This document shows positions 8,950-20,378 of a stretch of 64,000 bases of DNA, in pieces. The notes below the pieces were generated by a model. The model saw nothing but the letters and a program-made list of their open reading frames with translations, had not been told where the DNA came from and ran no database searches. Within the stretch, counting starts at the first letter, position 1, and every line of letters starts with the position of its first letter. Made by a program: the position numbers and the translations under genes. Source of the DNA: Enterobacter dykesii (GTDB lineage: Bacteria; Pseudomonadota; Gammaproteobacteria; Enterobacterales; Enterobacteriaceae); assembly GCF_008364625.2 (NCBI RefSeq), contig NZ_CP126604.1, forward strand, positions 3,968,001 to 4,032,000, in the 5' to 3' direction.

Positions 8950-8961
8950 GAAAAGAGACGT

Positions 8962-10206
8962 TTACTGATACATGGGTAACAGGTTAAAGCTCGACAATAT
9001 GTGTACCACCGCGTTACCCACGCCAAACACCAGGATCAGCGCAATCATCGGCTTGCCGCCCCAGACGCGGAATTTCGGGCTACCGAAACGTTTACGTGAT
9101 TTGCGCGCCAGCAGCGCCGGCACAATTGCCGCCCAGATAGTTGCCGCCAGCCCTGCATAGCCGATGGCGTACAGGAAGCCGTTCGGCCACAGCAGGCCGC
9201 CCACAATCGGCGGCAGGAAGGTCAGCAGCGCGGTTTTAAAGCGCCCCATCGCCGAGTCGTCAAAGCCGAACAGATCTGCCAGGTAATCAAACAGGCCCAG
9301 CGTCACGCCGAGGAAAGAGCTCGCTACCGCAAAGTTAGAGAAAACCACCAGCAGCAGATCCAGGCTGCGGCTGTTCAGCACGCCGCTCAGCGCCTGCACC
9401 AGCACGTCGATGTTACCGCCCTTCTGGGCAATGCCGATAAATTCCGGACGCGGGATGTTGCCCATCGTCCCCAGCAGCCAAATCACATACAGACCCAGCG
9501 CCAGCAGCGTGCCGTAGACCAGACACTTCACAATGGTGCGGGGATCTTTGCCGTAGTACTTCATCAGGCTCGGCACGTTACCGTGGTAGCCGAACGACGC
9601 CAGACAGAACGGCAGCGTCATCAGCAGGTACGGCGTGTAGGAGGTGTTCACTTCCGCGACGTTAAACAGCGTGGCGGGCGTCACGTGCCCCAGCAGGCTG
9701 CCGAAGGTAAGGAAGAAGGTGATGACCTTCGCGCCCAGTACGATCGCCGTCATGCGGCTCACCGCTTTGGTACTCATCCAGACGATAAACGCCACAGCCA
9801 GCGCAAAACATAGCCCTGCCAGACGCGCCGGAACGTTCAGCGACATCTCCGAGAAGGTGTGATGCAGAATCGAGCCGCTCGCTGAAATGTACGCGTAGGT
9901 CAGGATATAGAGCACAAACGCGATGGACAGCCCGTTCACCAGGTTCCAGCCTTTGCCCAGCAGATCTTTGGTGATGGTGTCGAAGCTGGAGCCAATGCGG
10001 TAGTTCAGGTTTGCTTCAAGGATCATCAGCCCGGAATGGAGCATGCAGAACCAGGTAAAGACCAGCGCCGCCAGCGACCAGAAGAACCACGCACCGGACA
10101 TGACCACAGGCAGGGAAAACATCCCGGCACCAATAATGGTTCCGCCGATGATCACCACGCCGCCAAGCAGCGAAGGTGACGTTTGGGTGGTGGTTAGTGT
10201 CGCCAT
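8962..10206 (-). CDS. mtr: High-affinity tryptophan permease Mtr
   Basis: 414 residues, the same as E. coli Mtr, beginning [16 protein letters not shown]. It is a polytopic inner-membrane protein (about 11 hydrophobic segments) of the hydroxy/aromatic amino acid permease family; [13 protein letters not shown] in the first segment is the family signature. It imports tryptophan (and indole) with protons. The ORF extends 24 codons further upstream but the conserved start at 10206 has a ribosome site (GGAGAAAAGGCTGT). E. coli mtr is repressed by TrpR and activated by TyrR; an operator-like palindrome lies upstream here. Confidence 0.97.
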   Translation of the reverse strand: MATLTTTQTSPSLLGGVVIIGGTIIGAGMFSLPVVMSGAWFFWSLAALVFTWFCMLHSGLMILEANLNYRIGSSFDTITKDLLGKGWNLVNGLSIAFVLYILTYAYISASGSILHHTFSEMSLNVPARLAGLCFALAVAFIVWMSTKAVSRMTAIVLGAKVITFFLTFGSLLGHVTPATLFNVAEVNTSYTPYLLMTLPFCLASFGYHGNVPSLMKYYGKDPRTIVKCLVYGTLLALGLYVIWLLGTMGNIPRPEFIGIAQKGGNIDVLVQALSGVLNSRSLDLLLVVFSNFAVASSFLGVTLGLFDYLADLFGFDDSAMGRFKTALLTFLPPIVGGLLWPNGFLYAIGYAGLAATIWAAIVPALLARKSRKRFGSPKFRVWGGKPMIALILVFGVGNAVVHILSSFNLLPMYQ

Positions 10207-10255
10207 ACAGCCTTTTCTCCAGTCAATCATGCGGTTCTGCATTTTAATGTGACGC

Positions 10256-10280
10256 ACTGTACCAGTACAAGAGTACAAAA
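10256..10280 (-). promoter_or_regulatory. TrpR-operator-like site upstream of mtr
   Basis: On the mtr strand the segment reads TTTTGTACTCTTGTACTGGT then ACAGT, containing the repeated GTACT/AGTAC elements that I recall from the E. coli mtr operator bound by TrpR. It lies about 50-75 bases before the mtr ATG, a sensible operator or promoter position. Similarity is from memory, not alignment. Confidence 0.55.
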
Positions 10281-10284
10281 GGAA

Positions 10285-10316
10285 TAAAAAAAGCCCCGAT
10301 AGCGTGTATCGGGGCT
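10285..10316 (-). terminator. Intrinsic terminator of deaD
   Basis: On the minus strand AGCCCCGATACACGCTATCG then GGGCT forms a stem of nine base pairs, followed by seven T. It lies 30 bases downstream of the deaD stop and just before the mtr operator region. Confidence 0.92.
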
Positions 10317-10348
10317 GTATACTTTACTTTACGTCAGAAGCGTAAGGC

Positions 10349-12244
10349 TTACGCGTCACCGAAACGACGGCGGCTGGTGCCTTCTTCACGACGTGGACCA
10401 CGGTTTTCGCGACGCTCGCCGGAGAAACGACGACCTTCACCACCGCGACCTTCGCTGCGGCCGCCTTCACGACGTTCGCCACCGAAGCTGCGACCACCGC
10501 CACGACGTTCACCACCGCGGTCAGGGCGTGGCTGTGCATCACCCATCAGCTGCATGTTCATCGGCTTGTTCAGGATGCGAGTACGCGTAAAGTGCTGCAG
10601 CACTTCGCCCGGCATGCCTTTTGGCAGCTCGATGGTAGAGTGGGATGCGAACAGCTTGATGTTACCAATGTAACGGCTGCTGATGTCGCCTTCGTTAGCG
10701 ATCGCGCCAACGATGTGACGAACCTCAACGCCATCATCACGACCCACTTCAATACGGTACAGTTCCATATCACCCGCGTCGCGACGCTCGCGACGTGGAC
10801 GGTCTTCACCACCACGCTCTGGGCGGTCACCACGTGGGCCACGGTCATTACGGTCGCCACGACGTTCGAAGCGATCGTCACGGTCACGGAATTCACGCTT
10901 AGGACGCATCGGCGCATCTGGTGGCACGATCAGGCTACGTTCGCCCTGAGCCATTTTCAGCAGTGCTGCAGCCAGGGTTTCCATGTCCAGCTCTTCGCCT
11001 TCAGCAACAGGCTGAATCTGCGACAGCAGCGCGCGGTACTGGTCCAGATCGCTGCTTTCCAGCTGCTGCTGTACTTTCGCGGCGAATTTTTCCAGACGGC
11101 GTTTGCCCAACAGCTCTGCGTTTGGCAGGTCCGCTTCTGGAATGGTCAGCTTCATGGTGCGTTCAATGTTACGCAGCAGACGACGCTCGCGGTTCTCAAC
11201 GAACAGCAGCGCACGGCCAGCACGACCCGCACGACCGGTACGGCCGATACGGTGAACGTAAGACTCGGAATCCATCGGGATGTCGTAGTTAACAACCAGG
11301 CTGATACGCTCAACGTCCAGACCACGTGCTGCCACGTCGGTGGCAATCAGGATATCCAGACGACCGTCTTTCAGACGCTCCAGAGTCTGCTCACGCAGAG
11401 CCTGGTTCATGTCGCCGTTCAGCGCTGCGCTGTTGTAGCCGCTACGCTCCAGGGCTTCAGCCACTTCCAGGGTCGCGTTTTTGGTACGCACGAAGATAAT
11501 CGCCGCATCAAAATCTTCCGCTTCCAGGAAACGTACCAGCGCTTCGTTTTTGCGCATGCCGTACACAGACCAGTAGCTCTGGCTGATGTCCGGGCGAGTG
11601 GTTACGCTGGACTGAATACGCACTTCCTGAGGATCTTTCATGAAGCGCTTGGTGATACGACGAATCGCTTCTGGCATGGTGGCAGAGAACAGCGCGGTCT
11701 GATGACCGTCCGGGATCTGCGCCATGATGGTTTCGACGTCTTCGATGAAGCCCATACGCAGCATTTCATCTGCTTCATCCAGTACCAGGCCGCTCAGTTT
11801 AGAGAGATCCAGAGTACCGCGCTTCAGGTGATCCAGCAGACGGCCCGGCGTACCGACAACAATCTGTGGGCCCTGGCGCAGGGCACGTAACTGCACGTCA
11901 TAACGCTGGCCGCCGTACAGGGCTACCACGTTTACGCCGCGCATATGTTTAGAGAATTCCGTCATGGCTTCTGCAACCTGAACAGCCAGTTCACGGGTTG
12001 GAGCCAGGACGAGGATCTGCGGTGCACGCAGGTCAGGATCAATGTTGTTCAGCAGCGGCAGCGAGAATGCTGCAGTTTTACCGCTACCAGTCTGGGCCAT
12101 GCCCAGCACGTCACGACCAGAAAGCAGGTGTGGGATACACTCAGCCTGGATCGGAGATGGTTTTTCGTAACCCAGATCGTTAAGGGCTTCAAGGATAGGA
12201 GCCTTCAGGCCCAGATCTGCAAAAGTGGTTTCGAATTCAGCCAT
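10349..12244 (-). CDS. deaD: DEAD-box RNA helicase DeaD (CsdA)
   Basis: 631 residues (E. coli 629). Helicase motifs in order: Q motif near 28-34, Walker A TGSGKT at 52-57, PTREL near 82-86, DEAD at 156-159, SAT near 190, and HRIGRTGR in the second RecA domain. A dimerisation/RNA-binding domain follows, then an arginine/glycine-rich tail (repeats of [14 protein letters not shown]) that binds RNA. The protein helps 50S ribosome assembly and mRNA decay, especially in the cold. The chosen ATG at 12244 overlaps the stop of the leader peptide YrbN. A terminator follows. Confidence 0.98.
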   Translation of the reverse strand: MAEFETTFADLGLKAPILEALNDLGYEKPSPIQAECIPHLLSGRDVLGMAQTGSGKTAAFSLPLLNNIDPDLRAPQILVLAPTRELAVQVAEAMTEFSKHMRGVNVVALYGGQRYDVQLRALRQGPQIVVGTPGRLLDHLKRGTLDLSKLSGLVLDEADEMLRMGFIEDVETIMAQIPDGHQTALFSATMPEAIRRITKRFMKDPQEVRIQSSVTTRPDISQSYWSVYGMRKNEALVRFLEAEDFDAAIIFVRTKNATLEVAEALERSGYNSAALNGDMNQALREQTLERLKDGRLDILIATDVAARGLDVERISLVVNYDIPMDSESYVHRIGRTGRAGRAGRALLFVENRERRLLRNIERTMKLTIPEADLPNAELLGKRRLEKFAAKVQQQLESSDLDQYRALLSQIQPVAEGEELDMETLAAALLKMAQGERSLIVPPDAPMRPKREFRDRDDRFERRGDRNDRGPRGDRPERGGEDRPRRERRDAGDMELYRIEVGRDDGVEVRHIVGAIANEGDISSRYIGNIKLFASHSTIELPKGMPGEVLQHFTRTRILNKPMNMQLMGDAQPRPDRGGERRGGGRSFGGERREGGRSEGRGGEGRRFSGERRENRGPRREEGTSRRRFGDA

Positions 12245-12317
12245 GTAGTACAAGTGCCTCGATATTAATGGCGGCCAGTCTACTTAGCTCATCGTGAAAA
12301 TGATTAGCAATTTTCAT
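12237..12317 (-). CDS. yrbN: YrbN, 26-residue leader peptide overlapping deaD
   Basis: A short ORF of 26 codons starts [20 protein letters not shown] and ends with a TGA formed within the first codons of deaD (ATGGCTGA), giving an 8-base overlap. E. coli has the small protein YrbN at exactly this position with a closely similar sequence, so both the peptide and the overlap are conserved. The overlap implies translational coupling to deaD. No function is known. Confidence 0.85.
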   Translation of the reverse strand: MKIANHFHDELSRLAAINIEALVLHG

Positions 12318-12424
12318 TGAAAAGTGTGAACCGGCTCAAAGTAGGTGTATTGACGAACAACAACGCCCTCACCAGTTAAGGTGATGGCAATCAAAAGATT
12401 ACGGGCTGATGTTTATGTCGTCAG

Positions 12425-13309
12425 CTATTGCTGGTCCGATTCTGCCAGGTCGTCATGCTCCTGGCCCAAGAGCGATAATTCCAACAATGCATAACGGTGC
12501 TCAACGAAGTTGTGTACGTTGTTAGCAACCGCTAATTTGAACAGTGCCGTAGCGCTGTCCATATCCCCCAGACTTAGGTAGTACTTACCTAAATAGAAGT
12601 TGGTTTCACTGAGATGCTCAGCGAGCGAGGTGTTATCCGTTGCGTCCGCCTTGAGGCGTTCCATCAGCGTTGCTTCGCTAATGTTGCCCAGGTAGAACTC
12701 GACAATGTTCCATCCCCACTGTTCCTTGTCCGATTTATCGAAGCGCTGTTTCAGTGCCTCTTTTGCCTGCTTCTCATCGAGCTTCCGCTCAACGATGTAA
12801 AGCCACAGGCTACGGAAAGGATCATTAGGATCGTCTTGATAAAACGCCAGCAGATCATCTTGCGCTAACTTATCACGACCGCCGTAATACAATGCGATAC
12901 CGCGATTCAAGTGCGCGTAGTTGTAAGTTGGATCAAGCTCAAGTACAGAATCAAACGCTTCATAAGCAGCATCAAAATTGCCTGCCTGCGTTAAATAAAT
13001 GCCTAAATAATTGAATACTTCAGGCATATCAGGTCGGATAGCCAGCGCTTGTGAAAAATCATTTCGCGCCAATGCCCTCAGACCGAGACTATCATACAAC
13101 ACTCCGCGCTCATATAAAAGCTGTGCGCGTTCTTCATCGGTTAAAGCCCGACTGGCAAGTATTTGTTCCATGCGTGCCAGAATCACTTCCTGCTGCAAAG
13201 TCGGTTGCAATGGCACTGCGAGGACTTCGCTCTTACGCCAGGCAGAGTTGCTGCATCCTGCCAGCGTTAAAGCTGTCGCAACGAAACACCAGCGCAAAAA
13301 AGGCTTCAT
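12425..13309 (-). CDS. nlpI: Lipoprotein NlpI, TPR adaptor of peptidoglycan enzymes
   Basis: 294 residues, identical in length to E. coli NlpI. The N-terminal signal ends in the lipobox LAGC with Cys19. Tetratricopeptide repeats occupy roughly residues 62-200, including [20 protein letters not shown] and [19 protein letters not shown]. NlpI is an outer-membrane lipoprotein that scaffolds peptidoglycan hydrolases and presents MepS to the protease Prc. The upstream extension to 13366 has no conservation. It sits between pnp and deaD on the same strand and can be reached by read-through from pnp. Confidence 0.97.
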   Translation of the reverse strand: MKPFLRWCFVATALTLAGCSNSAWRKSEVLAVPLQPTLQQEVILARMEQILASRALTDEERAQLLYERGVLYDSLGLRALARNDFSQALAIRPDMPEVFNYLGIYLTQAGNFDAAYEAFDSVLELDPTYNYAHLNRGIALYYGGRDKLAQDDLLAFYQDDPNDPFRSLWLYIVERKLDEKQAKEALKQRFDKSDKEQWGWNIVEFYLGNISEATLMERLKADATDNTSLAEHLSETNFYLGKYYLSLGDMDSATALFKLAVANNVHNFVEHRYALLELSLLGQEHDDLAESDQQ

Positions 13310-13386
13310 TTCCCACTCCCGAAGACAACTATTGGATGAACGTCCTGTCCCCCGGCGGCTTAACAAGGCGTCCTGCCTGATAATAG

Positions 13387-13407
13387 GCCCTCCGCAAAGC
13401 GGAGGGC
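13387..13407 (-). terminator. Hairpin between pnp and nlpI
   Basis: GCCCTCCGC / GCGGAGGGC with an AAA loop forms a nine-pair stem just after the pnp stop. The following tract is not T-rich, so termination is probably partial, leaving read-through into nlpI; it may instead protect the pnp 3' end. Confidence 0.65.
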
Positions 13408-13417
13408 AAATGGCAAC

Positions 13418-15556
13418 TTACTCGCCTTGCTGTTCTGCTGCCTGTGCTTCTGGCGCAGCAGCTGGCTGAGACTGCTCGGTTGCTTCTTTAATGCTCAGAC
13501 GGATACGGCCCTGGCGATCAACTTCCAGAACTTTCACCGGTACTTCCTGACCCATTTGCAGGTAATCGGTCACTTTCTCAACGCGCTTATCAGCGATCTG
13601 AGAGATGTGAACCAGACCTTCTTTACCGCCACCGATGGCAACGAACGCGCCAAAGTCAACGATACGGGTCACTTTACCTGCGTAGACGCGGCCCACTTCG
13701 ATCTCTGCAGTGATTTCTTCGATGCGACGGATCGCGAATTTCGCTTTCTCGCCGTCGGTTGCTGCGATTTTCACAGTACCGTCATCTTCGATTTCGATCG
13801 TGGTGCCAGTCTCTTCGGTCAGCGCACGGATTACGGAACCGCCCTTACCGATAACATCTTTGATCTTGTCTGGGTTGATCTTGATGGTGTGGATACGTGG
13901 AGCGAACTGAGAAATGTCGCCACGCGGCGCGTTAATCGCCTGTTCCATCACGCCCAGGATGTGCAGACGCGCACCTTTAGCCTGGTTCAGAGCAACCTGC
14001 ATGATCTCTTTGGTGATACCTTCAATTTTGATATCCATCTGCAGCGCAGAGATACCTTCGCGGGAACCCGCTACTTTGAAGTCCATATCGCCCAGGTGGT
14101 CTTCGTCGCCCAGGATGTCAGACAGAACAACAAAGTTGTCGCCTTCTTTCACCAGACCCATAGCGATACCAGCCACAGCGGCTTTGATTGGTACGCCTGC
14201 ATCCATCAGCGCCAGAGAAGCACCACACACGGAAGCCATGGAAGAAGAACCGTTGGATTCGGTGATTTCAGACACCACACGTACGGTGTACGGGAATTTG
14301 TCTGCTTCTGGCATCACTGCCAGCACGCCGCGCTTCGCCAGACGACCGTGACCAATTTCACGACGCTTCGGCGAGCCAACCATACCGGTTTCGCCTACGG
14401 AGTACGGAGGGAAGTTGTAGTGGAACAGGAAGCTGTCAGTGCGCTCGCCCATCAGTTCGTCGATGATCTGTGCATCACGTGCAGTACCCAGAGTCGCGGT
14501 AACCAGCGCCTGCGTTTCGCCACGGGTGAAGAGCGCGGAACCGTGAGTACGTGGCAGAACGCCAGTACGCACATCCAGACCACGGATCATGTCTTTTTCG
14601 CGGCCATCGATACGCGGCTCGCCTGCCAGAACGCGGCTACGAACAACGTTTTTCTCGATAGCGTGCAGAATGTCGCTCAGTTCGTTAGCGTCCAGCGTTT
14701 CATCTTCAGCAACCAGAGTGGCGATAGTTTCAGACTTGATCACGTCAACCTGAGCATAACGCTCCTGCTTGTCAGTGATGCGGTATGCATCGCTCAGACG
14801 AGATTCTGCCAGGGCTGCAACGCGTGCGTTCAGCGCGTCGTTTGCCGCTTCTGGCTGCCAGTCCCAACGTGGTTTACCGGCTTCTTTCACCAGGTCGTTG
14901 ATGTTCTGGATAACGATCTGCTGCTGATCGTGGCCAAAGACCACAGCGCCCAGCATCTGGTCTTCGCTCAGCAGTTCAGCTTCGGATTCAACCATCAGCA
15001 CAGCCGCTTCAGTACCCGCAACAACCAGGTCCAGCTTACTTTCTTTCAGCTCTTCCTGGGTTGGGTTCAGCACGTACTGGTCGTTGATGTAGCCAACGCG
15101 CGCGGCACCGATTGGGCCATTGAATGGAATACCAGACAGTGACAGGGCAGCGGATGCGCCGATCATGGCAACGATGTCAGGGTTAACCTGTGGGTTAACG
15201 GAAACAACGGTCGCGATAACCTGTACTTCGTTAACGAAGCCTTCCGGGAACAGCGGACGAACCGGGCGGTCAATCAGACGCGCAATCAGGGTTTCGCCTT
15301 CGCTTGGACGGCCTTCACGACGGAAGAAACCACCCGGGATTTTACCGGCAGCGTAGGTACGCTCCTGGTAGTTAACGGTCAGCGGGAAGAAGTCCTGACC
15401 TGGTTTAGCTTTTTTCTGGCCAACAACGGTAACGAATACCGCAGTGTCATCCATGCTTACCATGACGGCAGCAGTAGCCTGACGTGCCATCATGCCGGTT
15501 TCCAGCGTGACGGTATGTTGACCATACTGGAATTTACGAACGATCGGATTCAGCAA
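13418..15556 (-). CDS. pnp: Polynucleotide phosphorylase PNPase
   Basis: 712 residues (E. coli 711): two RNase PH domains (about 1-210 and 310-550) around an alpha-helical linker, a KH domain (about 553-612, with [12 protein letters not shown]) and an S1 domain (about 620-692). It degrades RNA 3' to 5' with phosphate and is a core degradosome enzyme. The start codon is TTG at 15556, as in E. coli, preceded by AAGGACAGAAC. The structured leader upstream matches the known RNase III/PNPase autoregulatory element. Confidence 0.98.
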   Translation of the reverse strand: MLNPIVRKFQYGQHTVTLETGMMARQATAAVMVSMDDTAVFVTVVGQKKAKPGQDFFPLTVNYQERTYAAGKIPGGFFRREGRPSEGETLIARLIDRPVRPLFPEGFVNEVQVIATVVSVNPQVNPDIVAMIGASAALSLSGIPFNGPIGAARVGYINDQYVLNPTQEELKESKLDLVVAGTEAAVLMVESEAELLSEDQMLGAVVFGHDQQQIVIQNINDLVKEAGKPRWDWQPEAANDALNARVAALAESRLSDAYRITDKQERYAQVDVIKSETIATLVAEDETLDANELSDILHAIEKNVVRSRVLAGEPRIDGREKDMIRGLDVRTGVLPRTHGSALFTRGETQALVTATLGTARDAQIIDELMGERTDSFLFHYNFPPYSVGETGMVGSPKRREIGHGRLAKRGVLAVMPEADKFPYTVRVVSEITESNGSSSMASVCGASLALMDAGVPIKAAVAGIAMGLVKEGDNFVVLSDILGDEDHLGDMDFKVAGSREGISALQMDIKIEGITKEIMQVALNQAKGARLHILGVMEQAINAPRGDISQFAPRIHTIKINPDKIKDVIGKGGSVIRALTEETGTTIEIEDDGTVKIAATDGEKAKFAIRRIEEITAEIEVGRVYAGKVTRIVDFGAFVAIGGGKEGLVHISQIADKRVEKVTDYLQMGQEVPVKVLEVDRQGRIRLSIKEATEQSQPAAAPEAQAAEQQGE

Positions 15557-15580
15557 AGTTCTGTCCTTTCTTAAATGTTT

Positions 15581-15605
15581 GACAGCACACCACCGGTGTG
15601 CTGTC
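15581..15605 (-). promoter_or_regulatory. Distal hairpin of the pnp leader
   Basis: GACAGCACAC / GTGTGCTGTC forms a ten-pair stem around a five-base loop about 25 bases upstream of the TTG start. In E. coli the pnp leader carries such a stem-loop next to the long RNase III substrate; it contributes to autoregulation. Confidence 0.7.
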
Positions 15606-15632
15606 GATTTGACCCGACCTTCTTCGCATCCT

Positions 15633-15684
15633 CGCGACTAATGACAACCAACACCCCCATGGGTGAAGCCTCTCATTAGCCGCG
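15633..15684 (-). promoter_or_regulatory. RNase III stem-loop in the pnp leader
   Basis: An interrupted long stem pairs CGCGACTAATGA (15633-15644) with TCATTAGCCGCG (15673-15684), with an inner CACCCC(AT)GGGTG pair. This position and shape correspond to the E. coli pnp leader duplex cut by RNase III, after which PNPase removes the stub and destabilises its own mRNA. The mechanism here is inferred from E. coli. Confidence 0.7.
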
Positions 15685-15754
15685 CGAACCTCTGCAATGA
15701 AGATCATTTATAGCAACAATACAATAGTTTCCAGTGAATTGCTGCCGTCTGGTT

Positions 15755-15783
15755 GAAAAAAGGGGCCATCAGGCCCCCTTTTC
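15755..15783 (-). terminator. Terminator of rpsO (bidirectional)
   Basis: On the minus strand AAAAGGGGGCC-TGAT-GGCC then CCTTTTTT is a strong intrinsic terminator just after the rpsO stop, corresponding to E. coli rpsO t1. Partial read-through reaches pnp in E. coli. Confidence 0.88.
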
Positions 15784-15798
15784 TGAAACTCGCAAGAC

Positions 15799-17172
<1,374 letters not shown>

Positions 17173-17173
<1 letters not shown>

Positions 17174-17577
17174 TAGTCCTCCTTGCTGTCGTCCGCCGGG
17201 TTAACACGACGCTCGTCGTCATGTTTAACCACGCTGGTCACCAGGTTGGACATACGCATACCTTCGACCAGCGAGTTGTCGTAGAAGAAGGTCAGTTCAG
17301 GCACGATACGCAGGCGCATCGCTTTGCCAAGCAGGGAGCGGATGAAACCAGAGGCTTCCTGCAGCGCTTTAATGCCGTTTTTCACTGCCGCTTCGTCCTG
17401 ATCGTTCAGGAAGGTGACGAACACTTTTGCATAGGCCAAATCGCGGGACATTTCGACACCGGAAACGGTGGTCATCATGCCGACGCGCGGGTCTTTAATT
17501 TCACGTTGCAGAATGAGTGCGATCTCTTTCTGCATTTCCTGCGCTACGCGCTGAGGGCGACCAAATTCTTTCGCCAT
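17173..17577 (-). CDS. rbfA: 30S ribosome-binding factor RbfA
   Basis: 134 residues (E. coli 133) with the KH-like fold core, including [20 protein letters not shown] near the N-terminus. RbfA acts in late 30S maturation and is needed for 16S 5'-end processing and cold growth. The [11 protein letters not shown] start at 17577 is conserved; the six extra upstream codons are not. It lies between infB and truB; the gap before it holds a hairpin and a REP element. Confidence 0.97.
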
Positions 17578-17593
17578 AATAAATTCTCCAGAC

Positions 17594-17619
17594 AAAAAAG
17601 GGGCTAAAAGCCCCTTTTA
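17594..17619 (-). terminator. Intrinsic-terminator-like hairpin between infB and rbfA
   Basis: AAAAGGGGCTTTTAGCCCC followed by TTTTTT on the minus strand lies inside the operon, just before rbfA. Because rbfA and truB depend on the upstream promoter, it is likely leaky or overridden by antitermination or coupling. Confidence 0.7.
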
Positions 17620-17627
17620 AAATTATT

Positions 17628-17658
17628 GCCGGGTGGCGCGAGGCGATCCCGGCTTACA
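17628..17658. repeat. REP-type palindrome between infB and rbfA
   Basis: GCCGGGTGGCGCGAGGCGAT then CCCGGCTTACA matches the enterobacterial REP layout, with a GCCGG...CCGGC stem and a trailing TTACA. It is degenerate in the centre compared with the copy at 60162. Confidence 0.7.
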
Positions 17659-17666
17659 ATCGGTAA

Positions 17667-20354
17667 TTAAGCGATGGTACGCTGAATTTCGATGATCTCG
17701 AACACTTCGATCATATCGCCAACGCGAACGTCGTTGTAGTTCTTCACGCCGATACCACATTCCATGCCGTTACGGACTTCGTTAACGTCATCTTTGAAGC
17801 GGCGCAGGGATTCCAGCTCGCCTTCGTAGATAACCACGTTGTCACGCAGTACGCGGATTGGGTTGTGACGCTTGATGTTACCTTCGGTAACCATACAGCC
17901 CGCGATAGCACCGAATTTCGGTGATTTGAACACGTCACGTACTTCAGCCAGACCGATGATCTGCTGTTTCAGCTCAGGAGACAGCATGCCGCTCATCGCT
18001 GCTTTCACTTCGTCGATCAGGTTATAGATGACGGAGTAGTAACGCAGATCCAGGCTTTCGGCTTCAATTACTTTACGCGCAGATGCATCCGCACGAACGT
18101 TGAAGCCAACCAGGATAGCGTTGGAGGCAGCAGCCAGGGTTGCGTCGGTTTCGGTGATACCACCTACGCCAGAACCGATGATCTTCACTTTCACTTCGTC
18201 GGTAGACAGTTTCAGCAAGGAGTCGGAGATCGCTTCCACAGAACCCTGAACGTCAGCTTTCAGAACGATGTTCACTTCGTGAACTTCGCCCTCGGTCATG
18301 TTGGCAAACATGTTCTCGAGTTTAGATTTCTGCTGACGAGCCAGTTTAACTTCACGGAATTTGCCCTGACGATACAGCGCAACTTCACGCGCTTTCTTCT
18401 CGTCACGCACAACGGTCACTTCGTCACCGGCAGCCGGAACACCGGACAGACCCAGGATTTCCACCGGAATGGACGGACCCGCTTCCAGAACTTCCTGACC
18501 CAGTTCGTTACGCATCGCACGGACGCGACCGTATTCGAAACCGCACAGAACGATATCGCCTTTATGCAGTGTACCTTCACGAACCAGAACGGTAGCAACC
18601 GGGCCACGTCCTTTATCCAGGAAGGATTCGATCACCGCACCGCTCGCCATACCGTTACGGATGGCTTTCAGCTCCAGAACTTCGGCCTGCAGCAGGATCG
18701 CGTCCAGCAGTTCGTCGATACCGGTACCCGCTTTCGCAGACACGTGTACGAACTGGCTTTCGCCGCCCCACTCTTCCGGCAGAATACCGTACTGGGAAAG
18801 TTCGTTTTTAACACGATCGGGATCCGCTTCTGGCTTATCGATCTTGTTAACTGCAACCACAACCGGCACACCTGCTGCTTTCGCGTGCTGGATAGCTTCG
18901 ATGGTCTGCGGCATGACGCCGTCGTCCGCCGCAACAACCAGAACAACGATATCCGTCGCCTGAGCACCACGAGCACGCATTGAGGTAAACGCGGCGTGGC
19001 CTGGGGTATCCAGGAAGGTGATCATACCGTTGTCAGTTTCTACGTGGTATGCACCGATGTGCTGGGTAATACCACCCGCTTCGCCAGAGGCAACCTTGGT
19101 AGAACGAATGTAGTCAAGCAGAGAGGTTTTACCGTGGTCAACGTGACCCATGATGGTCACTACCGGTGCGCGTGGTTCTGCCGCAGCGCCAGTATCACGG
19201 TCGCTCATTACTGCTTCTTCCAGCTCGTTTTCACGACGCAGGATAACTTTGTGGCCCATCTCTTCCGCAACCAGCTGTGCAGTTTCCTGATCGATCACCT
19301 GGTTGATGGTCGCCATGGCGCCCAGCTTCATCATCGCTTTGATGACCTGAGAGCCTTTAACGGCCATTTTGTTCGCCAGTTCGCCAACGGTGATGGTTTC
19401 GCCAATCACGACGTCACGGTTAACCGCCTGAGCTGGCTTCTGGAAGCCCTGCTGCAAAGCAGAACCTTTACGCTTGCCGCCTTTACCGCCGCGAATAGCA
19501 GCGCGTGCTTCTTCACGGTCAGCTTTAGATTCAGCGTGCTTGTTACCTTTTTTCGCCGGACGCGCAGCTTTTGCATTACGACCACGGCCACGACCGCCTT
19601 CAACTTCGCGGTCGTTATCATCTTCAGCCTGACGCGCATGCTGAGAAGTGGTCACGTGATAGTCGCTGGTGTCTTCAGTCGGCTCAACGGTATTCACACC
19701 ATTCTTCTCGTTTTCTTCTGCCATACGACGCGCTTCTTCGGCGACGCGGCGAGCTTCTTCTTCCAGCTTACGGCGGGCTTCTTCTTCCGCTTTACGCTTC
19801 AGCTCGGCAGCTTCATTTTCACGGCGGGCTTTTTCAGCCTGGGCAGTTTTGGTCATTTCGTCTGTCTGTTGATTGCTCACTTTGTCTTTTTCCGCAGCGT
19901 CACGCTTCACTTTATCACTTGCGTCGCGTTTCGCTTTTTCTGCGGCCTCACGTTCAGCTTTTAATTCTGCTTCACGTTTGGCGGCAGCTTCCGCCTCACG
20001 CTGAGCTTGTTCTTCCGCTTCACGCTGTGCCTGCTCTTCCGCAGCAAGGCGCTCTGCCTCTTGCGGATCACGTTTTACAAAGGTGCGCGTCTTGCGGACT
20101 TCAATTTGGACCGATTTGCTTTTGCCACCGGTACCAGGGATGTTTAACGTGCTACGCGTTTTGCGCTGCAGCGTCAACTTGTCAGGCGTAGAGCCGTGTT
20201 CACGGTTCAGGTGCGTTAACAAGGTTTGTTTTTCTTGCGCGGTCACCGAGTCATCAGCGGACTTCGGGATCCCTGCATCAGCAAATTGCTGTACCAGGCG
20301 GTCCACGGAGGTCTGAATCTCAGCAGCCAGCGATTTTACAGTTACATCAGTCAT
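17667..20354 (-). CDS. infB: Translation initiation factor IF-2
   Basis: 895 residues (E. coli 890). A short N-terminal domain is followed by a highly charged helical region (about 98-290) rich in EEQAQREA and KREAE repeats, then the GTPase domain with G1 GHVDHGKT, G4 NKID, and domains that bind initiator tRNA. It delivers fMet-tRNA to the 30S P site. A GTG at codon 159 (19878-19880), followed by SNQQTDEM, matches the E. coli internal start of IF2-beta; Met167 corresponds to IF2-gamma. It is downstream of nusA in the metY-rimP-nusA-infB operon. Confidence 0.98.
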   Translation of the reverse strand: MTDVTVKSLAAEIQTSVDRLVQQFADAGIPKSADDSVTAQEKQTLLTHLNREHGSTPDKLTLQRKTRSTLNIPGTGGKSKSVQIEVRKTRTFVKRDPQEAERLAAEEQAQREAEEQAQREAEAAAKREAELKAEREAAEKAKRDASDKVKRDAAEKDKVSNQQTDEMTKTAQAEKARRENEAAELKRKAEEEARRKLEEEARRVAEEARRMAEENEKNGVNTVEPTEDTSDYHVTTSQHARQAEDDNDREVEGGRGRGRNAKAARPAKKGNKHAESKADREEARAAIRGGKGGKRKGSALQQGFQKPAQAVNRDVVIGETITVGELANKMAVKGSQVIKAMMKLGAMATINQVIDQETAQLVAEEMGHKVILRRENELEEAVMSDRDTGAAAEPRAPVVTIMGHVDHGKTSLLDYIRSTKVASGEAGGITQHIGAYHVETDNGMITFLDTPGHAAFTSMRARGAQATDIVVLVVAADDGVMPQTIEAIQHAKAAGVPVVVAVNKIDKPEADPDRVKNELSQYGILPEEWGGESQFVHVSAKAGTGIDELLDAILLQAEVLELKAIRNGMASGAVIESFLDKGRGPVATVLVREGTLHKGDIVLCGFEYGRVRAMRNELGQEVLEAGPSIPVEILGLSGVPAAGDEVTVVRDEKKAREVALYRQGKFREVKLARQQKSKLENMFANMTEGEVHEVNIVLKADVQGSVEAISDSLLKLSTDEVKVKIIGSGVGGITETDATLAAASNAILVGFNVRADASARKVIEAESLDLRYYSVIYNLIDEVKAAMSGMLSPELKQQIIGLAEVRDVFKSPKFGAIAGCMVTEGNIKRHNPIRVLRDNVVIYEGELESLRRFKDDVNEVRNGMECGIGVKNYNDVRVGDMIEVFEIIEIQRTIA

Positions 20355-20378
20355 GCTGTTCCTTCCTGCTACAGTTTA

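Larger units (their letters stand above)
15610..15786 (+). ncRNA. sraG: Probable SraG (PsrO) sRNA opposite the pnp leader
   Basis: E. coli and Salmonella encode the sRNA SraG/PsrO between rpsO and pnp on the strand opposite both genes. Here the same interval has a plus-strand terminator (GGGGCC-ATCA-GGCCCC followed by CTTTT) at 15761-15783 that could end such an RNA. The 5' end is not determined and I could not verify the sequence against the family, so the left boundary is only approximate. Confidence 0.4.

Noticed and set aside
10592-11890. A 432-codon plus-strand open frame antisense to deaD
   Set aside because: It mirrors the codon pattern of deaD, has low-complexity composition and no recognisable domain; deaD itself is unmistakable.
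13427-15142. A 571-codon plus-strand open frame antisense to pnp
   Set aside because: Rich in Phe, His and Thr as expected from the complement of a highly expressed gene; no conserved motif, and pnp is certain.
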